Assembly: GCF_041737845.1 (NCBI RefSeq)
Contig: NZ_JBGSQX010000146.1
Location: forward strand, 62,001 to 126,000
Source: Desulfococcus sp041737845
GTDB taxonomy: Bacteria; Desulfobacterota; Desulfobacteria; Desulfobacterales; Desulfococcaceae
Reading direction: 5' to 3'
Length of the DNA: 64,000 nt
Numbering within the stretch: position 1 is the stretch's first letter; every line of letters starts with the position of its first letter. The notes under the pieces are model-generated. The model made no database searches, was not told the DNA's origin, and saw nothing but the letters and a program-made list of their open reading frames with translations. The translations under genes and the position numbers were made by a program. Of this stretch, positions 25,473-33,967 are shown piece after piece.

Positions 25473-26885
25473 ATGGCGGAGGCAAAAGAATACGATCTGA
25501 TCGTGGTGGGCACAGGGCCCGGCGGATATGTGGCGGCGGTACGGGCGGTTCAGCTCGGGTTTACGGTGGCGTGCGTCGAAAAGGAGGCGCGCCCGGGCGG
25601 GGTCTGTCTCAATGTCGGGTGCATTCCCAGCAAGGCCCTGCTCGATTCCAGCGAGCACTTCATCCAGGCCAAGGAAAAATTCCAGGATCACGGGATCCGT
25701 TTCGAAGGCATCTCCTTCGATCTGACCGCAATGATGAAGCGTAAGGACAAGGTCGTGGCCGATCTGACCGACCAGGTGAGAAAACTCCTGGAAAGAAACG
25801 CCATCGACATTGTTAGCGGCACGGCAAGCCTTGCAGGCCCCCATGAGGTTGCGGTGATCACCGAAGGCGGCGGTGAAAGGATCCTCAAGGCCAAAAACAT
25901 TCTTCTGGCCACCGGCAGTGCGCCCATCGAGGTGCCGGGGCAGGCCTTCGACGGCAAGGTGATCGTCGATTCCACGGGGGCGCTCTCCTTTGATGCGGTG
26001 CCGGACCACCTGGTGGTGGTGGGGGGCGGTTACATCGGGCTGGAGCTGGGGTCGGTCTGGCGGCGGCTGGGGGCAGCAGTCACGGTGGTGGAGATGCTGC
26101 CCAGGATCGCGGCGACCCTGGACGGCCACGTGAATCGGGCGCTGGAAAGGGTATTGAAGAAACAGGGGATGACCTTCCACCTGAATACCCGGGTCTCCGG
26201 GGCCGAGGTGAAGGACGGGAAGGCCGCGGTCACGATCGAGGGAAAGGACGGATCATCGACCCTGGCATGCGACCGGGTTCTGGTGGCAGTGGGCCGCAGG
26301 CCCCTGACCCGGGGGCTCAACCTCGAACCGGTGGGCGTCGAAACGGACGAACGCACCGGACACGTCCGGGTCAACAGCCGGTATCAGACCCGCGTCGATT
26401 CCATCTATGCCGTCGGCGACCTCATCCCCGGGCCGGCCCTGGCCCACAAGGCATCGGCCGAAGGCGTCGCCGCCGTTGAAAATATGGCCGGAATTCCCGG
26501 CGAGGTCAATTACGACGCCCTGCCGGCCGTGGTCTATACCTGGCCCGAGGCGGCCAGCGTGGGCATCACGGAGGAGACGGCCAAGGAAAGAAAGATCCCC
26601 TACTGCACCGGGACCTACCCCTTCTCCGGGGCGGCCCGTGCCCGCTGCATGGGAGAGACCGAGGGTTTCGTCAAGCTGATCTGTCATTCCCGGACGGACC
26701 GCATCCTGGGGGTCCACATCCTGGGTCCCCATGCCGCCGAGATGATCGCCGAATGCGTGCTGGCCATGGAATTCGGCGCGGGTTCGGAAGACATCGCCCG
26801 GGCGGTCCACGGCCATCCGACCCTTTCCGAGGCCCTCATGGAGGCGGCCCAGGCCGCCCGGAAATGCTCCATCTATACCTCGTGA
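25473..26885 (+). CDS. lpd: Dihydrolipoyl dehydrogenase (E3)
   Basis: A 470-residue FAD disulfide oxidoreductase reoxidising dihydrolipoamide with NAD+. It has the FAD motif VVGTGPGGYVAAVRAVQLG, the redox-active disulfide in GGVCLNVGCIPSKALLD, the NAD motif VVGGGYIGLELGSVWRRLG, YAVGDLIPGPALAHKASAEG, and the C-terminal catalytic HGHPTLSEA of the partner subunit. It begins one base after the sucB stop, completing a sucA-sucB-lpd operon. A strong terminator follows at 26914-26953. Confidence 0.96.
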   Translation: MAEAKEYDLIVVGTGPGGYVAAVRAVQLGFTVACVEKEARPGGVCLNVGCIPSKALLDSSEHFIQAKEKFQDHGIRFEGISFDLTAMMKRKDKVVADLTDQVRKLLERNAIDIVSGTASLAGPHEVAVITEGGGERILKAKNILLATGSAPIEVPGQAFDGKVIVDSTGALSFDAVPDHLVVVGGGYIGLELGSVWRRLGAAVTVVEMLPRIAATLDGHVNRALERVLKKQGMTFHLNTRVSGAEVKDGKAAVTIEGKDGSSTLACDRVLVAVGRRPLTRGLNLEPVGVETDERTGHVRVNSRYQTRVDSIYAVGDLIPGPALAHKASAEGVAAVENMAGIPGEVNYDALPAVVYTWPEAASVGITEETAKERKIPYCTGTYPFSGAARARCMGETEGFVKLICHSRTDRILGVHILGPHAAEMIAECVLAMEFGAGSEDIARAVHGHPTLSEALMEAAQAARKCSIYTS

Positions 26886-26913
26886 TTCCCGGGCGTCGGC
26901 GGCGTACTCCCAC

Positions 26914-26953
26914 AAAAAAGCCTTCCGGAAGGCATTCCCCGGAAGGCTTTTTT
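26914..26953. terminator. Bidirectional intrinsic terminator after lpd
   Basis: AAAAAAGCCTTCCGG and CCGGAAGGCTTTTTT form a stem of about 14-15 bp with a short loop, with A and T runs on the two sides, so it can terminate on both strands. It sits between lpd and the convergent glutamate-synthase-domain gene (stop at 26979). Confidence 0.9.
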
Positions 26954-26978
26954 CGACATCACATCAGATTGTCAACCA

Positions 26979-28631
26979 TTATGAATTGAGGATCTTCTTT
27001 GCGCTTTCGTCATTGACATCGCAGACGTGGGGAACCCCGGTCTCGTAGGCCGTTTCCCGGTTGCCCGAGAAGATTTCCTGCCGCGTGATCTGGGACATGG
27101 AGAATTTCCGCGCCCCGGCCATGAGCTGCTGCAGGCCGCCGGCCAGCTTGTCCGCCAGGGTGTAGAAGGCGATGGCGCCGTAGGGGATGTGCTTCATCTC
27201 GTCCTTGCCCACCTTCTTTTCCACGTCGAAGTAGCAGGCGAAGATCTCCTTGGCGCTGTTTCCCACCCGCTGCACGGTTTTCGGCAGTTCGGCCCAGTTA
27301 CCGTTGACGGCCGCTCTCCTGTCGGGGAAAAGCGCGCCCTCGATGTTGGCGCCCACAAAGCCCGGGATCATGACGGCCCGTCCCATGCAGACCAGTTTGG
27401 TGAACGGGGCGCCCAGCGCCAGGGCCTTGAAGATGTGGTCTTCCGTGGCAAACCCGCCGGCAAAGGACATGTCCACGACGCTGTGGCCCTTCGCCGCCAG
27501 GATGCTGGCGTATTGGTAGGCCTTGGCGTGGAGATGGATGGACGGAACCCCCCAGCTCTGCATCATGTTCCAGGGGCTCATGCCGGTGCCGCCGCCGGAG
27601 CCGTCGATGGTGAGAAGATCCAGCTTGGCGTCGGTGGCGAACTTGATGGCCATGGCCAGCTCCTCCATGCCGTAGGAGCCGGTCTTCAGGGTGATCCTGG
27701 TGAATCCGATGCTCCGCAGGTACTCGACATTGTTCATGAAGTCCCGGCGGACCTGGTCCACGGTGTTCAGATTGGTCGCTCCCAGCCGGCTGTGGCGGGC
27801 GAAGGATTTGATGGAGCCGTTCTCGAAAGCCTCCTGGACCTCGGGTATGGTGGGATCCGGATCCACGATATAGCCCCGGTCTTTCAGGAAAAGCGCGTAA
27901 TCAAGGCTTCTGACCTGGATTTCTCCGCCGATGTTTTTGGCGCCCTGCCCCCATTTGAGCTCGATGATGCATTTGTCGCCGTACTTGTCGGCAACGAACT
28001 CCGCAACGCCGTTTCGGGTGTCTTCCACGTTGAGCTGGACGATAATGGCGCCGTTGCCGTCGAAATACCGGAGGTAGCCGTCGATGCGGCGCTCGAGCTC
28101 CGGAGCGCTCTTGATCTTGCCCTTGCGGGCGTCCCCGGGGGAGATCTCGGATTTCCGGTCCACGCCCACGACGTTTTCACCGATGACCACGGGGATGCCC
28201 ACCAGTGCCCCGCCGATGGCAAATGCGTCCCAGTATTTTTCCGCAACGAAGGTCGATCCCATGGCCCCGGTCATGAGGGGCATGCTGATCCTGGTTTTGA
28301 CGGCTTTTCCAAATTCGGTGGCCAGGCTGACATTCGGGAAGATGCAGTCGTCGGGATCCGAACTCATCCCCTCGGACAGTCCGCTTGCCCCATAGGCGTA
28401 TCCCTGGATTCTCAATGAATTGTAAGACACCCCCACATGGGTGGTGTTGTTGGCCCCCGCGGTTACGATGCCGAAGCTTCTCGGATAGAGAAGCTTTCGC
28501 CCGACCAGGCTGGAAAGCCACGTTTCACATTTGCCCTCGCAATCCGCCCGGCACAGGGTACAGAGCCCCGACTCCGCCGGATTGCCGCGGTTCAACGTCC
28601 CCAGAACGTCATTTGCTTTAGAAAAGCGCAC
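26979..28631 (-). CDS. Stand-alone FMN glutamate-synthase-domain protein
   Basis: A 550-residue protein of the FMN-binding glutamate synthase family. The N terminus has a cysteine group CTLCRADCEGKC (about residues 24-35). The FMN/2-oxoglutarate domain is recognised from PLMTGAMGST, IELKWGQGAKNIGGEI, LTIDGSGGGTGMSPWNMMQSWG, VDMSFAGGFATEDHIFKALALGA, and CMGRAVMIPGFVGANIEGA. It lacks the glutaminase and FMN-independent C-terminal domains of GltB, so it resembles archaeal-type GOGAT cores that use separate partners. Reaction and donor are not proven. It has its own promoter (28825-28853) and an ANTAR-type attenuator leader (28702-28802). Confidence 0.85.
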   Translation of the reverse strand: MRFSKANDVLGTLNRGNPAESGLCTLCRADCEGKCETWLSSLVGRKLLYPRSFGIVTAGANNTTHVGVSYNSLRIQGYAYGASGLSEGMSSDPDDCIFPNVSLATEFGKAVKTRISMPLMTGAMGSTFVAEKYWDAFAIGGALVGIPVVIGENVVGVDRKSEISPGDARKGKIKSAPELERRIDGYLRYFDGNGAIIVQLNVEDTRNGVAEFVADKYGDKCIIELKWGQGAKNIGGEIQVRSLDYALFLKDRGYIVDPDPTIPEVQEAFENGSIKSFARHSRLGATNLNTVDQVRRDFMNNVEYLRSIGFTRITLKTGSYGMEELAMAIKFATDAKLDLLTIDGSGGGTGMSPWNMMQSWGVPSIHLHAKAYQYASILAAKGHSVVDMSFAGGFATEDHIFKALALGAPFTKLVCMGRAVMIPGFVGANIEGALFPDRRAAVNGNWAELPKTVQRVGNSAKEIFACYFDVEKKVGKDEMKHIPYGAIAFYTLADKLAGGLQQLMAGARKFSMSQITRQEIFSGNRETAYETGVPHVCDVNDESAKKILNS

Positions 28632-28701
28632 GGTTCCTTCTCCTTTTTTTCATCTGTCGCAGATGAGTTGATGTTTGACGATACAACGCCGACGATTCCT
28701 C

Positions 28702-28802
28702 AAAAACAAAAAAGGCGCCTGTCTTCGTAAGCGAAGATATCAGACACCTTTGTCTATACGTTCTTTTTTGATCCCCGCACGCCGTTGTGCGCGGATCAAA
28801 AA
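28702..28802 (-). promoter_or_regulatory. ANTAR-type dual-hexaloop antiterminator and terminator in the 5' leader
   Basis: Read on the minus strand. Hairpin 1: arms 28802-28787 and 28780-28765, 15 pairs and one G-G mismatch, with hexaloop AACGGC (28786-28781). After 9 bases, hairpin 2: AGAC (28755-28752) and GTCT (28745-28742), extended by a U-G pair, with hexaloop AAAGGT (28751-28746). Both loops have A at position 1 and G at position 4, the known ANTAR recognition pattern. A terminator uses AAAGGTGTCT (28751-28742) paired with AGGCGCCTTT (28720-28711), an inner TCTTCG/CGAAGA stem and a T-rich tail to 28702. Hairpin 2 and the terminator exclude each other. The likely ligand protein is the adjacent GAF-ANTAR product. 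Confidence 0.85.
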
Positions 28803-28824
28803 GCATTTTGTTGAATTTGCGGGG

Positions 28825-28853
28825 ATATTAGTGCTACTGAAATTATCTGTCAA
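28825..28853 (-). promoter_or_regulatory. Sigma70 promoter of the glutamate-synthase-domain gene
   Basis: On the minus strand TTGACA (28853-28848), a 17-base spacer and TAATAT (28830-28825). The expected start near 28818 is about 16 bases before hairpin 1 of the leader and about 190 bases before the coding start. This is the best sigma70 match seen in the window. Confidence 0.82.
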
Positions 28854-28920
28854 GCATAAATAATAAAAATGGCGGCATCGTTAATTTTTACTAAAAAGCC
28901 GCCGGGGGTCCGCAGTGTCG

Positions 28921-29640
28921 CTACTGGTGGTAAACCTCTTCGGAGAGCAGAATGGCTTCGGCGACCTGGCGCATGGATTTCCGGTTGTCCATGCTCTTTT
29001 TCTGGATCCAGCGATAGGCTTCGTCGCCTTTCATGCCGCGCCGGTGCATAATGATCTCCTTGGCCCGCTCGATGACCTTCCGGGTCTCGAGTTCCTCCTG
29101 GATGACCTTGGTCTTGACCATCAATTCGGCGTTGAGAATGGCCAGGGCCGCCTGGTTCGAGACCGCCGTGATGAGGTTGACCTCGGTTTCCGAAAAATCG
29201 TGGGGCGCCGACGTAAAGCAGTTCAGCACGCCGATCACCTTTTCCCCCTTGACCTGGAGCGGGACGCTCAGCATGGAGACGAGGCCGAGCTTCCGGGCCA
29301 TCTCCTTTTCCTTGAACCGCTTGCTTTTCAGAACGTTCTTGACGATCAGCGGGCGGTTGTGGGTCGCCACATACCCCACAACCCCCTCGCTCAGGTCGAG
29401 GGACCGGTCTTTGACATACTCCGGGGCGATGGCCTGGGTGGCCTTCAGCCGGATCTTCAGCGCACCGTCCATCTCCTCGATCAGCCACAGGGAGCAGATG
29501 TCCACGCCGGTGACCTTGGCCGTGACCATGACGATGAGCTTCAGGAGGTCTTCCAGGAAGAGATCCGATGTAATGGCCCGGCTGATATCGGTGAGGGCCT
29601 TCACATACGCGTCGTGGGACTGGCGGGTGTCTGTTTTCAT
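28921..29640 (-). CDS. GAF-ANTAR RNA-binding antiterminator protein
   Basis: A 239-residue protein. Residues about 20-165 form a GAF sensor domain (LFLEDLLKLIVMVTAKVTGVD, SEGVVGYVATHNRPLIVKNV, SMLSVPLQVKGEKVIGVLNCFTS). A helical linker (about 165-190) leads to a C-terminal ANTAR domain with RKVIERAKEIIM, GDEAYRWIQKKSMDNRKSMRQVAEAILL. ANTAR proteins dimerise on signal and bind twin hexaloop RNA hairpins to prevent termination. The gene ends 68 bases before the promoter and matching leader of the glutamate-synthase-domain gene. ATG 29640 is chosen by homology; no strong ribosome site is visible. The ligand of GAF is unknown; no paired kinase is adjacent. Confidence 0.9.
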   Translation of the reverse strand: MKTDTRQSHDAYVKALTDISRAITSDLFLEDLLKLIVMVTAKVTGVDICSLWLIEEMDGALKIRLKATQAIAPEYVKDRSLDLSEGVVGYVATHNRPLIVKNVLKSKRFKEKEMARKLGLVSMLSVPLQVKGEKVIGVLNCFTSAPHDFSETEVNLITAVSNQAALAILNAELMVKTKVIQEELETRKVIERAKEIIMHRRGMKGDEAYRWIQKKSMDNRKSMRQVAEAILLSEEVYHQ

Positions 29641-29817
29641 GGGGCAAGTATATCTGAAAAAGAAAAGCGTGACAAGGCTGCTGCCGACAGGCTGCTGCCG
29701 ACAATGGCGCGCCATCGCGGCAGCATGGCTGAACACGGCCGGTTTCTTTGGGCCGGGACGGTTCCAGGGCGGTTTCCCCATCGGAACGGGGCGCCTGCCG
29801 TCATGCCGGGGAGCGGG

Positions 29818-31119
29818 TTATTTGATCTTGAGCCAGAGCAGACGCGCCGGACCCGGCCCGGGATTTTTCCACTGGGTGGGAATTTCGGAGGTGAGATAGA
29901 CGATGTCGCCGGCCGCAAGATCATGGAGGACATGCTTGATTTCCGCCTGAAGCCGGCCTTCGATAAGGTAGCCCAACTCCTCCCCCTTGTGCATGTAGAA
30001 GTGGGCGGCGAGGGCCGCTCCGCCCGGGATCTCGATGACGGAGGGCTCGACCTTGTAATCCGCCCCCGGGGGGGTCAGGACTTTCCCGGAGATGGCGTCC
30101 CTGGGAAGGTTGGGAAAGTAAATGTTCACCCCCTGGGTCACGGAGAAAACCACCGGATCGCTTTGATCGTTCTCTTCCTGGAAAAAAGCCGAGACCTTGA
30201 TGGAGAGGGTTTCGGCGATCTTGAACAGTGCCGAAAGCGACGGGTGGATCAGGTTGCTTTCGATCTGCGAGATGGTGCTGGGCGTGACTCCCACCGACCG
30301 GGCGAGTTCGGTCTGGGAAAGCCCCTGCCGGGTGCGCAGCTCCCTGAGCCGCTGGCCGATGTCGATGGGGCCCGAAGCCCGTTTCTGGTCCTCAAACCGT
30401 AGATCCGTCCCGTCGCTCCAGTACTGGATGGGGGTGTTGAGGGTATTGGGATGACGCTTTTCGGCCTTGAGGATGGTCAGGGCGGATTTTCCCCGCCGCA
30501 TGGAGAGATCCATGGCCACCTGGGCGATCTGGTTGATGTGGGCCTTGAGCTTGACCGAGTGGGCCGCCTTTTCCGCGATCCAGTAGGCGATGGTGTTGAG
30601 TTCGTAGAGCTGGGGGCAGGTGTGGGTGTAGAACTTGAGGATCTGGTCCTCTCCGCCCCAGAGGTCCTGCATGCCCGTCAGGCTTTCGAATACAAACCGG
30701 ACATCCTCCCGGAGGGGCTTGTGGATGCCGTAGATCGCCTCCATGACCTGTTTGGGGTCCCAGGGTTCGTTCACCTTGATGATCCGGTAGGGCCACCGGG
30801 CGCCGTTTTTTTCATAGAACTTGTTGAAGATGTCGGAGCCGTCCCCCTTGCCGCAGGTAAAGCAGTCCACGATGGTCATGTGCTGATTTTCCGCAAGGGC
30901 GCCCAGCTTTTCGAGGAGGTTTTTGGGCGACCGGTCGAAGCTCACGTAGACGATCGCCTTGTCCGCGGCCTGGCTGGCCTGGATGAAATTCATGCAGAAC
31001 ACCCCGGCCAGGCTGCCCGCGTCATCGTACCAGACCACATTGTCGCCGATGAACAGCCCGCCCAGCAGCCGATCCAGTTCAGCCACCCCCGAAGAAATCC
31101 GAATGTGTTTCGATCCCAT
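29818..31119 (-). CDS. RAD55/KaiC-like domain fused to XRE helix-turn-helix and cupin regulator
   Basis: A 433-residue protein with three parts. Residues 1-240 resemble a RAD55/KaiC-type RecA fold (GVAELDRLLGGLFIGDNVVWYDDAG, VYVSFDRSPKNLLEKL, VRFVFESLTGMQDLW), but the Walker A GxxGxGK(S/T) is missing, so ATPase activity is doubtful. Residues about 250-310 form an XRE HTH (LRELRTRQGLSQTELARSVGVTPSTISQIESN). Residues about 360-430 form a cupin (HFYMHKGEELGYLIEGRLQAEI, AGDIVYLTSEIPTQWKNPG). XRE-cupin proteins are usually transcription factors for transport or catabolism. It is divergent from the ABC transporter operon, its most likely target. Confidence 0.8.
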   Translation of the reverse strand: MGSKHIRISSGVAELDRLLGGLFIGDNVVWYDDAGSLAGVFCMNFIQASQAADKAIVYVSFDRSPKNLLEKLGALAENQHMTIVDCFTCGKGDGSDIFNKFYEKNGARWPYRIIKVNEPWDPKQVMEAIYGIHKPLREDVRFVFESLTGMQDLWGGEDQILKFYTHTCPQLYELNTIAYWIAEKAAHSVKLKAHINQIAQVAMDLSMRRGKSALTILKAEKRHPNTLNTPIQYWSDGTDLRFEDQKRASGPIDIGQRLRELRTRQGLSQTELARSVGVTPSTISQIESNLIHPSLSALFKIAETLSIKVSAFFQEENDQSDPVVFSVTQGVNIYFPNLPRDAISGKVLTPPGADYKVEPSVIEIPGGAALAAHFYMHKGEELGYLIEGRLQAEIKHVLHDLAAGDIVYLTSEIPTQWKNPGPGPARLLWLKIK

Positions 31120-31299
31120 GATGACAGGCCTTTTCCGGCATTCAGGAATAGTGACGGCGGTTTTCCGCCGGAACGAAAATAGAGGAATTATCCGCCCCTG
31201 TCAACGATTCCGACCCCCCGCCGTACAGCCGGCTTGACATTTCTCCTGAATCCATGTGAAATTTCAACAAAACAAACGATTCACCAGAAGGAGGTTCCG

Positions 31300-32886
31300 A
31301 TGAAGAGATGGCTGGCATGCGCCGCGGGGCTGATCCTGATCTCCACCGCCGTCTGCTCCCGGGCGGAGATCCCCGGGGACACCCTGGTCATGGCCTGGCA
31401 ATTCGACGACATCATCACCCTGGACCCGGCCGAGATCTTCGAGTTCTCCGGCGCTGAATACGCGGCCAACACCTACGACCGCCTGATCGGATACGATATC
31501 GGCGACGTAAGCCGGATCCGCGGCGAGGCGGCTGAAAGCTGGACGGTCTCGGATGACGGAAAAACTTACACCTTCAGGATCCGGGACGGCATCTCCTTCA
31601 CCTCCGGCAACCCCCTGACGGCCCGCGATGCGGCCTTTTCCCTTCACCGCCTGATCCTGTTGAACAAATCGCCCGCCTTCATCCTGTCCCAGTTCGGGTA
31701 CACCCCCGAAAACGTCAGAGAGAAGATCCGGGCATCGGACGACAGGACCCTGGTCATGGAGACCGACAAGGTCTACGCGCCGACTTTCCTGCTTTACTGC
31801 CTGACGGCGACCGTGGGGTCCGTGGTGGACATGAATACGGTGATGACCCACGAGCAGGACGGCGACATGGGGCATGCGTGGCTCCGGACCCGCCATGCCG
31901 GCTCCGGGCCGTTTCACCTCAAAAGCTGGAAGGCCGGAGAGTCGATTTTTCTGGACCGGAACGACCGGTACTGGAAAGGCCCCTCCAGGATGCGCCGGGT
32001 GATCCTCCGCCATATCGCCGAACCGGCCACCCAGCGCCTCCTCCTGGAAAAAGGGGACGTTGACATCGCCCGGAACCTGGGGCCGGACCAGATCGCCGGC
32101 ATCACGGCGAACCGGGATATCGTCATCCAGACGGCGCCCAAGGGCGGCCTCTTCTACCTGGGCCTCAACCAGAAGCACGAAGTCCTCAAACACCCCGGGG
32201 TCCGTCAAGCCCTTAAATACCTGGTCGACTACGAGGGCATCGCCGGGACGATCCTCAAGGGCGCCATGGTGGTCCATCAGGCGTTTCTGCCCCGGGGATT
32301 CCTCGGCGCCCTCGAGGAAAAGCCCTTCTCCCTCGACGTGAAACAGGCCAGGGCGCTGCTGGCCGAAGCGGGCTATCCCGAAGGTTTTGCCGTCAGCATG
32401 GACGTCCGGAACGCCTTCCCCACCATCGACATGGCCCAGTCCATCCAGTCCACCTTCGCCCTGGCGGGGGTCAAGGTGGAGATCCTCCCCATGGACGCCA
32501 AGCAGGCCATCACCAAGTACCGGGCGAGAAACCACGAGATCCACATCGGCCGCTGGGGGCCCGATTATCAGGACCCCCACACCAACGCCGGCACCTTCGC
32601 CGCCAATCCCGACAACGCCGATGATGCCGATGCCAAAACCCTGGCCTGGCGGAATGCCTGGGACATTCCCGACATGACGCGGAAAACGGCTGCGGCGGTC
32701 GTTGAGAGGGATCCGGTCAAGCGGGCCCGGATGTATCTCGATCTTCAGAAGGAGCATCAGGCCGTTTCGCCTTTTGTCATCCTGTTTCAGGACATCGAGA
32801 CGGCGGCGTGCCGGGCAAATGTGAAACAGTTCGTTCTGGGCCCCAGCTTCGACAGCAATGTTTACCGGCTCACCGAGAAGGAGTGA
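31300..32886 (+). CDS. Peptide/nickel-type ABC transporter substrate-binding protein
   Basis: A 528-residue periplasmic binding protein of family 5 (DppA/OppA/NikA). Signal peptide at residues 1-22 (ending SRAEIPG), then TLVMAWQFDDIITLDPAEIFEFSGAEYAANTYDRLIGYD, SWTVSDDGKTYTFRIRDGISFTSGNPLTARDAAFS, GSGPFHLKSWKAGESIFLDRNDRYW and NQKHEVLKHPGVRQALKYLVDYEGI in short motifs. AAGGAGG precedes ATG 31300. The first gene of a five-gene operon. Ligand not deducible; peptides, nickel or another small solute are possible. Confidence 0.92.
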   Translation: MKRWLACAAGLILISTAVCSRAEIPGDTLVMAWQFDDIITLDPAEIFEFSGAEYAANTYDRLIGYDIGDVSRIRGEAAESWTVSDDGKTYTFRIRDGISFTSGNPLTARDAAFSLHRLILLNKSPAFILSQFGYTPENVREKIRASDDRTLVMETDKVYAPTFLLYCLTATVGSVVDMNTVMTHEQDGDMGHAWLRTRHAGSGPFHLKSWKAGESIFLDRNDRYWKGPSRMRRVILRHIAEPATQRLLLEKGDVDIARNLGPDQIAGITANRDIVIQTAPKGGLFYLGLNQKHEVLKHPGVRQALKYLVDYEGIAGTILKGAMVVHQAFLPRGFLGALEEKPFSLDVKQARALLAEAGYPEGFAVSMDVRNAFPTIDMAQSIQSTFALAGVKVEILPMDAKQAITKYRARNHEIHIGRWGPDYQDPHTNAGTFAANPDNADDADAKTLAWRNAWDIPDMTRKTAAAVVERDPVKRARMYLDLQKEHQAVSPFVILFQDIETAACRANVKQFVLGPSFDSNVYRLTEKE

Positions 32887-32889
32887 CCC

Positions 32890-33963
32890 GTGACCGAGGA
32901 CGACGTTCCCGAAGGCCGAAACAGGGCGCAGGCTCTCCGGCACCGGCGTTTGGCCGGGGCGATGCGGGCCGCGGCAGGCCTCCTCGTCTCCGTGGCCCTG
33001 ACCTTCGCCGGCCTGCTTTTCATCACCTTCCTGATCGGACGGGTCGTCCCCATCGATCCGGTTCTGGCGGCCGTGGGAGACCGGGCGCCCGCGGACGTGT
33101 ATGAGCGGGTGCGCGTCGAGTTGGGGCTCCACCTCCCGCTCCACCGGCAGTTCGCCCGCTATCTCGCCCAGGTGTTGCGGGGGGACCTGGGGATGTCCGT
33201 GCTGACGGCGAATCCGGTGGCGCAGGATATCCTGAGGGTTTTCCCCGCGACCCTGGAACTGGCGACCTCGGCCACCTTCATCGGCGTGTTCCTGGGCGTG
33301 CCCATGGGGGTTTCGGCCGCCGTCAACCGGGGCCGCTGGCCGGACCATGTCCTTCGCGTCGTCGGCCTCTTCGGCTATTCGGTCCCGGTCTTCTGGCTGG
33401 GGCTCGTGGGACTCCTGCTCTTTTACGGCCGCCTCTCCTGGCTTCCCGGCCCCGGGCGGCTGGATGTGGTCTACGAGGGGTGGATCGACGGGGGGACCGG
33501 CGTGCTGCTCATCGATGCGGCCATGGCCGGGGAATGGGCGGTCTTCCGGAACGCGGCGGCCCACCTGGTGCTCCCGGCCGCCATCCTGGGGTATTTCAGC
33601 CTGGCCTACATCAGTCGAATGACCCGGTCGTTCATGATTGAACAGCTCGGCCGCGAATACATCGTGACCGCCCGCGTCAAGGGCATGCGCGAATTCCGGG
33701 TTGTGTGGGTCCATGCTCTGGGAAACGCGTGGGTGCCCCTGGCGACGGTGATCGGGCTCAGCTATGCGACCCTCCTCGAGGGGTCGGTGCTGACGGAGAC
33801 CGTCTTCGCATGGCCCGGACTCGGGTTCTATCTGACCCGCTCGCTTCTGAGCGCCGATATGAACGCCGTCCTGGGGTGCACCGTGGTGGTGGGCGCGATC
33901 TTCATCGGGATCAATCTCTGCTGCGACGCCGCCTACAGAATGCTCGATCCCAGGGCGAGGTAG
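32890..33963 (+). CDS. ABC transporter permease, DppB/OppB type
   Basis: A 357-residue inner-membrane permease with about six transmembrane helices. It begins with the family pattern GLLFITFLIGRVVPIDPVLAAVGDRAP, then LGLHLPLHRQFARYLAQVLRGDLGMS, and the EAA-type cytoplasmic loop MIEQLGREYIVTARVKGM. GTG 32890 follows GGAG and lies three bases after the binding-protein stop. The N terminus carries an extra cytosolic stretch of about 30 residues. It pairs with the DppC-like permease downstream. Confidence 0.92.
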   Translation: MTEDDVPEGRNRAQALRHRRLAGAMRAAAGLLVSVALTFAGLLFITFLIGRVVPIDPVLAAVGDRAPADVYERVRVELGLHLPLHRQFARYLAQVLRGDLGMSVLTANPVAQDILRVFPATLELATSATFIGVFLGVPMGVSAAVNRGRWPDHVLRVVGLFGYSVPVFWLGLVGLLLFYGRLSWLPGPGRLDVVYEGWIDGGTGVLLIDAAMAGEWAVFRNAAAHLVLPAAILGYFSLAYISRMTRSFMIEQLGREYIVTARVKGMREFRVVWVHALGNAWVPLATVIGLSYATLLEGSVLTETVFAWPGLGFYLTRSLLSADMNAVLGCTVVVGAIFIGINLCCDAAYRMLDPRAR

Positions 33964-33967
33964 GCCG

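Noticed and set aside
28765..28802. Long hairpin upstream of the glutamate-synthase-domain gene as a terminator
   Set aside because: The arms end in T and A runs inside the stem and no T tail follows the 3' arm; it fits hairpin 1 of the ANTAR motif instead.
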